Assembly (NCBI GenBank): GCA_019308745.1
Contig: JAFDHO010000042.1
Location: forward strand, 1 to 39,278
Direction: 5' to 3'
From: Deltaproteobacteria bacterium
GTDB taxonomy: Bacteria; Desulfobacterota; DSM-4660; Desulfatiglandales; HGW-15
DNA: 39,278 nucleotides
The position numbers were made by a program, and so were the translations under genes. Below, piece after piece: positions 26,269-35,369 of the stretch. The notes under the pieces are model-generated. The model saw nothing but the letters and a program-made list of their open reading frames with translations, was not told where the DNA came from and did not search any database. Numbering within the stretch: the stretch's first letter is position 1; each line of letters starts with the position of its first letter.

Positions 26269-26814
26269 ATGAAAAAGACAATTGCCCAGGCCATCCTCTT
26301 ACTACTCTTGGTTTCTGTCCTCCTCGGCGGCTTTCTTACTGTCAGACATGTCCTGAAACTTTCCTTCAGGTCGACGAACGACGCCCTTCACAAAAAAGAT
26401 TCCGCCTTTACCCTTGACTTTCTTATCCCGAGCGGCACCTACATAGATGAAAAAATGACGATTGGCGAAGTTATCCGGCTTCGCTACAAAAAGGAGAGTT
26501 CCTTCTACGAAAAAATCCTGCGGGCCCTTGCCGACCAAATTCCTCAAGAATACCGTTATCTGGCAAACCTGTTTCTCTTTCTCTCCTGGTGTTTCCTCTT
26601 TATGACATTCTTCAGGGTCTTTACTTTCATGGGTTATGCAAGGACCTTGCGAGTGAGCCTGCTTTTCGGCAGCCTGACCTACTATTTCATCCCTGATTTT
26701 TCGCCGGGAAAAGGTGACGACATCCTCTTCGTGAGTTGTGCCCTTCTCGTCATTCTCATCAGATTCATCTTAAAGAGGAGGAGGAAGAGATCCCTCCTCG
26801 ACGTGAAAACTTAG
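26269..26814 (+). CDS. Small integral membrane protein, unknown function
   Basis: A 181-residue protein starting at the ATG at 26269 (the frame extends nine residues upstream without a better start). One N-terminal membrane segment (about 5-25) is followed by a polar region of about 70 residues, then three closely spaced hydrophobic segments (about 98-116, 130-150, 153-170) and a basic tail RRRKRSLLD. I recognise no family. It stands alone, divergent from the LysM lipoprotein and convergent with mreB. Coding reality is supported by the membrane topology, basic end and codon-like composition rather than by homology. Confidence 0.6.
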   Translation: MKKTIAQAILLLLLVSVLLGGFLTVRHVLKLSFRSTNDALHKKDSAFTLDFLIPSGTYIDEKMTIGEVIRLRYKKESSFYEKILRALADQIPQEYRYLANLFLFLSWCFLFMTFFRVFTFMGYARTLRVSLLFGSLTYYFIPDFSPGKGDDILFVSCALLVILIRFILKRRRKRSLLDVKT

Positions 26815-26896
26815 AGAAAGGCACTCGATCACACTCGGCCTCGCCTCTCGGACGTCCTTCCCTTTGACTCAGATGAATATACTTTATCAGGACTCC

Positions 26897-28422
<1,526 letters not shown>

Positions 28423-30075
28423 TCAGTCGTCGTCGTAGAAGGAATAATCCGTATCAACCCGTGTCATGATTTCAATAAATGCCGGTCGCCCCTTCTCCGT
28501 GACCTCCTTCGCCCTTTCTATGGCAGGGGCGATTTCATTGGGCTCGGATATCCTCTCGGAGTGAAGCCCCATGGCTTCGGCGATCTTGGCGTATTCGCCC
28601 CCACATCGATCGATATTGAAACGTTCCGTGGCGATGGGTTGGGTCTTCCTGTAGCCGCCGAACCTGCCGTTATTCAGTATGATGGTCAGGACTGGAATGG
28701 CCTCTCTCGACGCCGTCTCCAGATCGAACCCTGTCATCCCTATGCTGGCATCCCCCATGATATTCACCACGATCTTATCAGGATTGGCCAGTTTTGCCCC
28801 CATAGCAAAGGGCAGAGAACTCCCCAAGGTAGTCGTCTTTCCCCACCCTATAAAACCCCCTGGTACGATCACCTCGTAGAACGGCACGGTTTGATCCCTC
28901 GGTCCCCCTGAGTCCGGTATGAGTATCGACTTATCCTTGTCCAAGGCCCTGTTCAGCTCCCATACCACGCGATAGGGATTTATGGGAACTTCGTCGGAAG
29001 TGAGCTTCGGCATCCACTCCCTGAGCCACTGATCCTTGCAGGATCCTATTTCCCTTGCCAGGGAACCGTGTCCCTTCCTCCCGGCCCGGCCTATTGCTTT
29101 CTTTACTACCTCGATGAGTTGAAGGAGGATCAGCCTTGCATCCCCCAAGACAGCATCTTCCAGGGGATAGTCCTTCCCCAAGTCAATCTCGTCGATCGTT
29201 GATTGGATGAGCCTCTTACCGGGGGGGAGATTCGTGGTGAAGGGCTCGATTGTGCAGCTCGAACCGATCGCAAAAACGAGGTCCGCCCGGCTCAGAAAGT
29301 CCATGACCATTTTGGGCCTTGTCCTCCCCCCGGCACCCAGGGACAGGGGATGATTCTCAGGAAATGCCCCCTTCCCCTGCATTGTCGTAAAGACGGGGGC
29401 CCCTAGCAGTTCCGCGAATTGTCGAAGCTCATCCCATGCCTGGGCATAGAGGATGCCATTGCCGGCCCGTATGATTGGCCGCTCTGCCTTGAGCAGACCC
29501 TTGGCTACTCTTTCAATATCCCTCGGGTCTCCGGCCGCCTTCCTCCCCCTTACAGGCGAATAGGAAAACACCCCGTCTTCGAAGTGTTCCTGCATGACGT
29601 CCATTGGGACCTCAAGCACGACAGGTCCCGGCCGCCCTGTCCTGAGGTATGTGAAGGCCCTCCGTAGCATCACAGGAACCTGGTCTGCGAAAGGCACCAT
29701 ATCCACCCACTTCCCTATCTCCCGATAGCTGTTGCGGGCGACAAACTGGGGGCGTCTTTGCTGCCTCCTCCCGTATCCTCCAGGCATGAAAAGAACGGGG
29801 ACCGAATCCGCATAGGCCTGGGCTACTGCTGCAAAGGTGTTTTCACTCCCGGGCCCTGTCTGAACCATGCAAACCCCGTTCTTCGCACCAAAGGAGGCTC
29901 TCGTATAGCCATCCGCTATTCCCATGGCCACCCTTTCGGTCCTCGCCGTGATGAGTCGGATTCCTTCCAGGGCCAGGGCGTCAAGTACCGGATTCATGGG
30001 AAAACAGGTAACAAAAGAGGTCCCTTCCATCTTCAATACCTTGGCGATCGCGGTTTTACCATCCATTGCATGCAA
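28423..30075 (-). CDS. Thiamine-diphosphate-dependent enzyme, acetolactate-synthase-like
   Basis: A 550-residue protein with the three-domain layout of the POX/ALS superfamily. The pyrimidine domain carries the catalytic glutamate E47 in ARTERVAMGIADGYTRAS. A central domain follows, and the PP domain has GDASIGMTGFDLETA ending in IILNN, the GDx(25-30)NN cofactor motif with alanine where GDG is common. AAGGAGG precedes the ATG at 30075. It probably decarboxylates or carboligates a 2-oxo acid (acetolactate, oxalyl-CoA or related), but the substrate is not predictable. No small regulatory IlvH subunit is adjacent, arguing against a biosynthetic acetolactate synthase. The gene is bracketed by two inverted repeat copies. 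Confidence 0.8.
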   Translation of the reverse strand: MHAMDGKTAIAKVLKMEGTSFVTCFPMNPVLDALALEGIRLITARTERVAMGIADGYTRASFGAKNGVCMVQTGPGSENTFAAVAQAYADSVPVLFMPGGYGRRQQRRPQFVARNSYREIGKWVDMVPFADQVPVMLRRAFTYLRTGRPGPVVLEVPMDVMQEHFEDGVFSYSPVRGRKAAGDPRDIERVAKGLLKAERPIIRAGNGILYAQAWDELRQFAELLGAPVFTTMQGKGAFPENHPLSLGAGGRTRPKMVMDFLSRADLVFAIGSSCTIEPFTTNLPPGKRLIQSTIDEIDLGKDYPLEDAVLGDARLILLQLIEVVKKAIGRAGRKGHGSLAREIGSCKDQWLREWMPKLTSDEVPINPYRVVWELNRALDKDKSILIPDSGGPRDQTVPFYEVIVPGGFIGWGKTTTLGSSLPFAMGAKLANPDKIVVNIMGDASIGMTGFDLETASREAIPVLTIILNNGRFGGYRKTQPIATERFNIDRCGGEYAKIAEAMGLHSERISEPNEIAPAIERAKEVTEKGRPAFIEIMTRVDTDYSFYDDD

Positions 30076-30445
30076 CGCACCCTCCTTTCTTCTGTGTTGG
30101 AGTCTCGCGAACAGGCTCGATCTGTTCCTGCCAGAACAAATCTGTTCGCCTTCGCCACAATACCCTGCTTCTTGCCGCAGGAATGACGCGCGGCGCAGCG
30201 GGAGCGCCTCAAGTGGGCGATGGCGGCCAGACCTCTATCCCGGCTCGAAGAGCAAAGGCGGACCGGGTCCCGGCGCAATTCCGCCTTGCTGCCCGGCAGC
30301 TTGCTGCGGGGAGCTTCATCTCACACAGAGCCCTTGGCTCTAAGAACGTTCATCAGGTCCCAGGACTCTCCGTCAAAGGCTCCTGTCCGGGACAAATCCG
30401 TTGCTGTACCCCCCTCGATTGGTGGACCCGGGCCAGGTCGATTCG
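30076..30445. other. Intergenic region holding structured repeat copy B
   Basis: This gap of about 370 bases lies upstream of the thiamine-diphosphate enzyme gene. Most of it (30144-30318) is the second copy of the palindromic repeat; the rest shows no gene, and no convincing promoter was found. Confidence 0.5.
30144..30318 (-). repeat. Structured palindromic repeat, copy B (inverted relative to copy A)
   Basis: Read on the minus strand it opens with TGAAGCTCCCC and the hairpin CCCGCAGC-AA-GCTGCCGGG. It runs through GC-rich palindromes and ends with CATTCCT, a short hairpin CCTGC/GCAGG, and GGCGAAGGCGAA. The order of parts equals that of copy A at 28118-28250. It sits about 70 bases upstream of the thiamine-diphosphate enzyme start. 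Confidence 0.5.
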
Positions 30446-31030
30446 TCAGACCACGGTCTTGCGCATCCTCAGAACATATCCGGTGGCTGACACACCCATG
30501 TGCAGGACCAGGGTGAGAAGCAGTGACCAAAGGATCAAGGGCACAGAGGGCCTGAGAGGAACATACAGAAAGGCCCAAATCCCTATGGTCAGATCCACCT
30601 GGTCCAGGACAAAGAAGAGTATACCTGAGACCCCCCTGGCCTTCTCCCCGGGTGGGATATCCAGTTGTCTCTTGGCAAAGCTATTTGGCAGTTCCCCCAG
30701 GGTCATTCCCAGGCCCATCAATATCCCGATCATGAACCAATGCCTCTCATAATCCGCGAGGTAAACCCAGGGGGGAATGGAGCCTCCTTCCTGGAGTTGT
30801 GCCTGAATCAGGGTCCCCAGGCAACAAAAGATCACGTGGGTCAGGAGTCCCCGCACGGTCTTGTTATCGCCGAACACCCTCCTGTTCCTCAAGGTGAGCC
30901 CCAGGTCAAGGGGTCTCTTCAAGGAAGCCAGCAAGTCGTATTTTATCAAGAGACCGTGGGCCAGGGCCGTTATCAATAGGGGTAATGCAAGGAATAGAAC
31001 CTGTAAAGTCATCACCAGCAAGGGGCCCAT
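30446..31030 (-). CDS. CarS/DUF46-family CDP-lipid synthase-like membrane protein
   Basis: A 194-residue membrane protein with about five hydrophobic segments. RVFGDNKTVRGL (52-62) and LGELPNSFAKRQLDIPPGE (about 111-129), followed by DQVDLTIG, are the signatures of the DUF46 family. This family includes archaeal CDP-archaeol synthase CarS, which transfers CMP from CTP to a phospholipid precursor, and is related to bacterial CdsA. GAGAGG precedes the ATG. In bacteria the lipid acceptor of DUF46 proteins is not established. The gene is divergent from the membrane phosphoesterase gene. I am fairly sure of the family, less so of the reaction. Confidence 0.7.
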   Translation of the reverse strand: MGPLLVMTLQVLFLALPLLITALAHGLLIKYDLLASLKRPLDLGLTLRNRRVFGDNKTVRGLLTHVIFCCLGTLIQAQLQEGGSIPPWVYLADYERHWFMIGILMGLGMTLGELPNSFAKRQLDIPPGEKARGVSGILFFVLDQVDLTIGIWAFLYVPLRPSVPLILWSLLLTLVLHMGVSATGYVLRMRKTVV

Positions 31031-31238
31031 GTCTGTTTCCTCTCAGGCAGATAGGGGTGGGCGGCGAACTCCCGCCCTCCCGGGCAAAGGCATGGATTTG
31101 CTGCTTGACAATAGAGTCCTGTCATTGTTTCCTGGGCTGGTATATTCACGGGCTTCTCTGCTAATCTATGCTATATGGGGCAGCCAGTTCAAGTTGAAAG
31201 ACTCGAATTTTGCAGTGAGGGGAGGGACCAGATCAAAC

Positions 31239-32387
31239 ATGCTCAGGCTCATCCTATTTCTCTTGGTCTTTTGCAGCCTTTACGGGCTCCTCAATTTCTA
31301 TGCTTTCTTGAAAGTGAAAAAGGCCCTTGCACCCGGGGTGTGGCCAAGCACCGTGCTTCTGTTATTCATGGCAATTATGGTGGCTTCTCCCATCCTGACG
31401 AGGACCGCATCCCGGCTCGGGGTGGAGCCCATTGCATCGGTCTTCGCCTATTTGGGTTACACCTGGATGGGAGCCTTGTTCTTGTTTGTCTCTGCATTTT
31501 TTCTTCTGGATCTCTACCACCTCCTGGTCAGCCTGGCCGGATGGGTCACCTCGGCAAGCCTCTCACCACTGATCTTGCCGACCAGGCAGGCTTTTTTCGT
31601 GATCCTTGTCCTTTGCGTCCTGGCCACCACTTATAGCTATTTTGAGGCCCTCCGCATCCAGGCGGATACTCTGGTAATCAAGACCCCTAAACTTCCCAAG
31701 GAAGTGGGGAGGTTGAGGATAGCCCAGATATCCGACGTCCACCTCGGTATCATCGTCCAGAGGGAAAGGCTGAAACGCATCCTGGATAAAGTCAAGGAGG
31801 CAGGCCCGGACATCCTCGTATCGACCGGAGATCTCCTGGACGGGCAGATTGCCGATATTTCGGGGCTCGGAGGGATGTTGAGGGGGGTGAATCCACGGTT
31901 TGGTAAGTTTGCGGTCACTGGAAACCACGAGTTCTACGTGGGCCTGGAACACTCTCTGGAATTTACCAAGGAGGCTGGCTTCACTGTCCTCCGGGGGGAG
32001 GCAGTGGAGGTTGAGGGCGGGATAATACTGGCGGGGGTGGATGATGCGGCCCTATCACGAAGAACCCCTCGCGAAACGGTCTCCGAAGAGGCCGTTCTAT
32101 CCGAAATCCCTGGAAACAAGTTCAAGATCCTGCTAAAGCACCGGCCTGTGGTCCGCAAGGACTCCGTGGGCCGTTTTGATCTGCAGCTTTCCGGCCACAC
32201 CCACAATGGGCAACTCCTCCCTTTCAAGGTCTTTTCCAGGCTCTTCTACCCTTACAACAGCGGGCTCACAGACCTTGGGAAGGGGTCTCTTATCTACGTC
32301 AACAGGGGCAGTGGTACCTGGGGCCCTCCCATGAGACTCCTGGCCCCGCCCGAGGTGACGGTCATTGATCTGGTGCGTGGGGACTAG
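31239..32387 (+). CDS. Membrane-anchored calcineurin-like metallophosphoesterase (YkuE/YaeI type)
   Basis: About 382 residues from the ATG at 31239 (GGGAGGG lies 12 bases upstream; the open frame reaches further 5' but without sensible protein). Four N-terminal membrane segments (about 1-150) precede a phosphoesterase domain with all dimetal motifs: ISDVHLG, STGDLLDG, TGNHEFY, LLKHRP and SGHTHNGQL. YkuE-type proteins act on lipid or nucleotide phosphodiesters at the membrane. With the CDP-lipid synthase homologue divergently beside it, a role in lipid-head-group metabolism is a reasonable guess but unproven. Confidence 0.8.
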   Translation: MLRLILFLLVFCSLYGLLNFYAFLKVKKALAPGVWPSTVLLLFMAIMVASPILTRTASRLGVEPIASVFAYLGYTWMGALFLFVSAFFLLDLYHLLVSLAGWVTSASLSPLILPTRQAFFVILVLCVLATTYSYFEALRIQADTLVIKTPKLPKEVGRLRIAQISDVHLGIIVQRERLKRILDKVKEAGPDILVSTGDLLDGQIADISGLGGMLRGVNPRFGKFAVTGNHEFYVGLEHSLEFTKEAGFTVLRGEAVEVEGGIILAGVDDAALSRRTPRETVSEEAVLSEIPGNKFKILLKHRPVVRKDSVGRFDLQLSGHTHNGQLLPFKVFSRLFYPYNSGLTDLGKGSLIYVNRGSGTWGPPMRLLAPPEVTVIDLVRGD

Positions 32388-32456
32388 TCTGTCCTGTTCG
32401 ACAAAGGGTTCATAACACAACAGTTTCACAGCAGCCAAAAGGAGGGATCAGAAAGA

Positions 32457-32846
32457 ATGGACCTTTCACTCAAACACAGCAATGTCCGGTTAGGATTTTG
32501 CAAAAGCAGACACTTGCCAAAGGCTTGATCAACACCGTGAGGCCCGTGGCACCTGGAAGGTCTTTTCACCCTGGCGAATTTTGATGAAGCGGAACAAAAC
32601 GGGGTCATTGCGCCTTTTTCCTCCGGCTGCGTCTCCATAGTCCACTATCCTTATCTGGAAAAGACGGCTGATCGGCCTCGGGCCGTACTTGGCATCTTTG
32701 ATGTATCCGCCCGCCCGTTTGTACCGAGCGAAAGGCTTACCTTCTCCGTGCCCATCAACAAATTTTGCTCCATGGTCTATAACATGGCTGAAAGCTTCCT
32801 CATCACAGGTTCTTGGGACAAGGTTAGAGGAAGAATCAAGGGATGA
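32457..32846 (+). pseudogene. Disrupted DUF169-family gene
   Basis: AAGGAGG and ATG at 32457 begin MDLSLKHS, which looks like a native N-terminus. At codon 9 (about 32482) the sequence changes into the 20-bp end of the repeat element, and the frame stops at 32526-32528. After a second stop at 32538-32540 the same frame resumes and reads HLEGLFTLANFDEAEQNGV, PFSSGCVSIVHYPYLEK, RPRAVLGIFDVSARP, LTFSVPINKF and ESFLITGSW up to the stop at 32844-32846. That is the C-terminal part of a DUF169 protein. The middle, probably over 100 residues, is gone. DUF169 proteins have no established function. No start codon serves the C-terminal part, so it is very likely dead. Confidence 0.7.
32482..32548 (+). 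repeat. Truncated copy of the inverted-repeat element
   Basis: It starts with the same 20 bases as the full copy's end (ATGTCCGGTTAGGATTTTGC) and matches the reverse complement of 24916-24982 at 59 of 67 positions. The other end of the element is absent; instead the sequence continues into the C-terminal part of the DUF169 gene. Confidence 0.75.
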
Positions 32847-33098
32847 TGCAATGGAGGTTGCATGATATTTGGGTCTCGCAGAGGCAAATTTCCTCGCCCT
32901 CTTGAGTGAGTGCGATCGCCATTCCGGCCCCTGCCCACCTGGAGGCCCACAAGGTCTTGGTGTCTATCACTAAACACTGTTAACCACATGACGCTCCCCG
33001 CAGGATCAAGCTGCGCGCTCAAGCACCGAATTAGCTTTAATATTCAGAATGTTAAGAGACGCTTCAGGAGAATAGTTTCAGCTCTGGCATTCTTCCCC

Positions 33099-33143
33099 TT
33101 GACAACCCCGCTTCCTGGAGCTATTTTGTTAATACTATGAACG
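33099..33143 (+). promoter_or_regulatory. marR promoter with operator overlapping the start codon; leaderless
   Basis: TTGACA (33099-33104) and TATTTT (33122-33127) have a 17-base spacer. The expected transcription start, about 33133-33135, is 2-4 bases before the ATG at 33137, and no Shine-Dalgarno sequence lies in between. The imperfect palindrome TGTTAAT-ACT-ATGAACG (33127-33143) covers the start region. The same motif in perfect form occurs before dsrE at 33656-33672. Confidence 0.65.
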
Positions 33144-33616
33144 AGATCCAGGGCAAAATCAACGAAGACCTGCTCAACTATCAGACCCTGAGGCTGAAGG
33201 GACTGATCAGCGAAATGGTTCAGTGCTGCGAAGACAGGAAGTTCTATGAGACGCAGCGGTTCGGACTCCCCTATTCAGAAGTCAAATGCCTTATGTTGTT
33301 CGAGGGTGAACGGTATTTGACAGTCAAAGGAATCGCCCAGAAGTTGGAAGTGGCCAAGAGCAGGGTGACGAAGATCACGGACGGCCTAATAGAAAAGGGG
33401 CTGGTAAAGCGGCTCGATGATCCCAACGATGCCAGGGTCAAGCTCATCAGCCTGACTCGTGAGGGTGAAAGGATCTCCCGAGAGATCGAGGCCTTTCATA
33501 GGGAAATCCACAGAGACATCCTCTTGGAATTGGATGACGATGAGAGGAAAAACGTCCTTGCCTATCTGGAGCTGCTCAGGTCCGCAATGGAGGCCGTAAA
33601 AGAGAGATTTGTTTAG
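33137..33616 (+). CDS. MarR-family transcriptional regulator
   Basis: A 159-residue winged-helix regulator of normal length. The N-terminal helix supports dimerisation. The recognition region reads LTVKGIAQKLEVAKSRVTKI followed by the wing segment GLVKRLDDPNDARVKLISLTREG, the canonical MarR DxRxxxxxLT pattern. Helices at the C-terminus complete the dimer. The gene precedes dsrE and tusA in the same direction. Palindromes at its own start and before dsrE suggest it represses itself and the sulfur-carrier genes, releasing them on an oxidant, sulfur species or other ligand; the ligand is unknown. C54 (KCLMLF) and the C28-C29 pair (QCCED) could act as redox sensors, which is speculation. Confidence 0.85.
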   Translation: MNEIQGKINEDLLNYQTLRLKGLISEMVQCCEDRKFYETQRFGLPYSEVKCLMLFEGERYLTVKGIAQKLEVAKSRVTKITDGLIEKGLVKRLDDPNDARVKLISLTREGERISREIEAFHREIHRDILLELDDDERKNVLAYLELLRSAMEAVKERFV

Positions 33617-33617
33617 T

Positions 33618-33646
33618 ATCCCCGCCGGAAACAACCCGGCGGGGAT
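33618..33646. other. Strong hairpin between marR and dsrE
   Basis: ATCCCCGCCGG (33618-33628) and CCGGCGGGGAT (33636-33646) form an 11-bp perfect stem with a 7-base loop directly after the marR stop. No T-run follows, so it may be a factor-dependent terminator or an mRNA-stabilising structure rather than an intrinsic terminator. Confidence 0.55.
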
Positions 33647-33655
33647 AGGAAAAGC

Positions 33656-33672
33656 TGTTAATATCATTAACA
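33656..33672. promoter_or_regulatory. Perfect palindrome, candidate MarR operator before dsrE
   Basis: TGTTAATATCATTAACA is a 7-3-7 perfect inverted repeat 24 bases before the dsrE start. It matches the imperfect palindrome over the marR start in half-site, spacing and position relative to a gene start. Confidence 0.6.
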
Positions 33673-33695
33673 AACCCTTAACATGGAGGACTACT

Positions 33696-34304
33696 ATGCA
33701 AGAGAACCTAATGGCAAAAGGGGAAGCCCAAGAGGCGACCGGTGAGGGCTTCTTGAAACTTGAGGAATTTCAGAAACAGATCGACGAAATCAAGTCCCGG
33801 TTGGAGGCCCTTGGCAAGGCCGTGCAAGAAGACAAGATCTCTATGATCGTCTTCAGCGGTGAGCTCGACAAGGTGTTGGCCTCCTTTGTGATCGCCAATG
33901 GAGCAGTTGCAATGGGCATGAAAGTCGTGATGTTCTTTACCTTTTGGGCCGCACCGGTACTCAGGGACAAACAAAAGGCCGTGGGCGGAAAGGACTTCAT
34001 GGGCAAGATGTTTGGAGCAATGCTTCCCAAGGGGACCGGGTCCGTAAAGCTCAGCAAGATGAACATGGGCGGAATGGGCACTGCCATGATGAAATCCCTC
34101 ATGAAGAAGAAGAATGTTGCATCTCTCGATCAAATGCTTGAAATGGCTGGCGAACTTGGTGTCAAAATCTACGTCTGTGAGATGTCAATGGACCTCATGG
34201 GGTTCAAGCGGGAAGAGATGATCAACTACCCCAATCTGGAATTCTGTGGTGTAGCCAAGTTTCTTGAAGAGGCACAGAACAGCAAGGTGCAGCTCTTCAT
34301 ATAG
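33696..34304 (+). CDS. DsrE/DsrF-like sulfur carrier-type protein (DsrE2-like)
   Basis: A 202-residue protein; GGAGG lies 6 bases before the ATG at 33696. An N-terminal coiled-coil helix (about 20-45) leads into a DsrE fold: SMIVFSGELDKVLASFVIANGAVAMG, VVMFFTFWAAPVLR, a methionine-rich linker, then LGVKIYVCEMSMDLMG with C161 as the conserved candidate persulfide-carrying cysteine and a later C184. A short hydrophobic stretch is part of the fold rather than a clear membrane anchor. DsrE2-type proteins accept and pass sulfane sulfur, commonly with TusA, which follows 29 bases downstream. Confidence 0.85.
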   Translation: MQENLMAKGEAQEATGEGFLKLEEFQKQIDEIKSRLEALGKAVQEDKISMIVFSGELDKVLASFVIANGAVAMGMKVVMFFTFWAAPVLRDKQKAVGGKDFMGKMFGAMLPKGTGSVKLSKMNMGGMGTAMMKSLMKKKNVASLDQMLEMAGELGVKIYVCEMSMDLMGFKREEMINYPNLEFCGVAKFLEEAQNSKVQLFI

Positions 34305-34333
34305 GAAAAGGTATCCGTACTAGGAGGTGAGTG

Positions 34334-34576
34334 ATGAGTGAAGAAATCAAGGTAGATAAGGTTATGGACTTAAAGGGGTTGCCCTGCCCCATGCCTGTCG
34401 TGAAGATGAGCAAGGGGATCAAAGAGGTGGAGGTCGGCCAGGTCGTAGAGGCCCAGACTACGGACCCCGGATCCCTCGCAGATTTCCCGGCGTGGGCGAG
34501 GACCAGCGGGAACGAGATCCTCAAGACGGACCAGGAAGGGGATGTGATCAAGTTTTACATAAGACGTAAAGCATGA
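34334..34576 (+). CDS. tusA: TusA-family sulfurtransferase (sulfur carrier)
   Basis: An 80-residue complete TusA domain. The active cysteine is C18 in LKGLPCPMPVVKM, the family's CPxP motif; a C-terminal RRKA tail ends the beta-sheet. ATG 34334 is preceded by AGGAGG; a GTG directly before it is less likely. TusA receives sulfur as persulfide and hands it to partners in thiouridine, molybdenum cofactor or dissimilatory sulfur pathways. Its position after dsrE and before DsrM/DsrK-like remains points to the dissimilatory or redox type rather than tRNA thiolation. An intrinsic terminator follows. Confidence 0.9.
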   Translation: MSEEIKVDKVMDLKGLPCPMPVVKMSKGIKEVEVGQVVEAQTTDPGSLADFPAWARTSGNEILKTDQEGDVIKFYIRRKA

Positions 34577-34601
34577 GGAGGGCCTAAGCTGCCCGACACC
34601 C

Positions 34602-34626
34602 GCCCCCTCAGGGGGCATTTTCTTTT
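34602..34626 (+). terminator. Intrinsic terminator after tusA
   Basis: GCCCCC-TCA-GGGGGC (34602-34616) is followed by ATTTTCTTTT, a textbook stem and T-run. It ends the marR-dsrE-tusA unit before the DsrM-like remnant. Confidence 0.85.
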
Positions 34627-34641
34627 GATCCGGAGGACGCA

Positions 34642-35016
34642 TTGGAAACCCTGTACTATATCATACTCATACCTATGGTCTACCTGGCCTTTGGGGTCTT
34701 TTTCCTGGGAGTCCTGTTCAGGTCGGTAAAGATATGGAGGGAGCCCAAGAACCCTTCGACCCTGCAAATCTTCCCTGAAAGACCTCTCAAGTGGCCTTTG
34801 ATCCTGATCGATACCTTCCTGTTGCCAACAGTGAGAAGGCATAAACCGCTTCTGTGGATCTTTCTTATGGCCTTCCATATATCCTTCCTGCTGCTGATAA
34901 TAGGGCACCTGGAATTGATAGGTGAGATCCCTCACGGAAGTGCATGCCAGGTACCTGAAGGAAGGACGGATCAAGCTGGACAAATCCCAGTTCCAGGTGC
35001 CGGTTACCTACCATGA
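34642..35016 (+). pseudogene. 5' fragment of a DsrM/NarI-like membrane subunit gene
   Basis: CGGAGG precedes a TTG start at 34642. About 95 residues are authentic: a first membrane helix (METLYYIILIPMVYLAFGVFF), a cytosolic loop with RSVKIWREP, then WIFLMAFHISFLLLIIGHLELIGEI, the usual second helix of NarI/DsrM-type quinone-interacting subunits with a likely haem-ligand histidine. From about 34920 the frame runs into sequence that belongs, in another frame, to an HdrD-like protein, so the last 30 or so residues are not native. The remaining helices of the cytochrome b-like subunit are missing. Confidence 0.65.
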
Positions 35017-35353
35017 TCCCTGCCAGATAGCACGAAACGGAGGGATCATAGATGAACCCCGTTATATCCTCGGCCATCTCACGGATGATTTTCGGGACAT
35101 GACCCAGGACGTGAGGTACAACTGGTGTTGCGGAGGGGGAGGAGGACTGGTGGCCCTCGGCGAGGAAACCCTCGATTTCCGAATGAAGTCCTCAAGGGTC
35201 AAGGCGGACCAGGTCAAAGAAACAGGGGCCAAGATCCTTGCTACAGCCTGCGAAAACTGCCATACCCAGTTGAGCAACCTCAACGATCATTACAAAATGG
35301 GGGTCGACATCCAGTTCCTGAGCTCCATGGTGGCGAGCGCCTTGGTCAAGTAA
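34922..35353 (+). pseudogene. 3' fragment of an HdrD/DsrK-like Fe-S subunit gene (CCG domain)
   Basis: The 143-residue frame begins at the fusion point without its own ribosome-binding site and reads the C-terminal CCG domain of heterodisulfide-reductase-like proteins. It has YLKEGRIKL, VTYHDPCQIARNGGI with C34, YNWCCGGGGGL with C69-C70, and ATACENCHTQL with C110 and C113. The spacing CX34CC-X39-CX2C fits the non-cubane 4Fe-4S site of HdrB/HdrD/DsrK. The N-terminal ferredoxin domain and first CCG repeat are missing. With the membrane subunit fragment upstream it marks a lost or mis-assembled two-gene electron-transfer complex. Confidence 0.7.
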
Positions 35354-35369
35354 GGGGCCTTGACCCGGC

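Noticed and set aside
33618..33646. Hairpin after marR as an intrinsic terminator
   Set aside because: The stem is strong but no T-run follows on either strand, so it is listed only as a structure.
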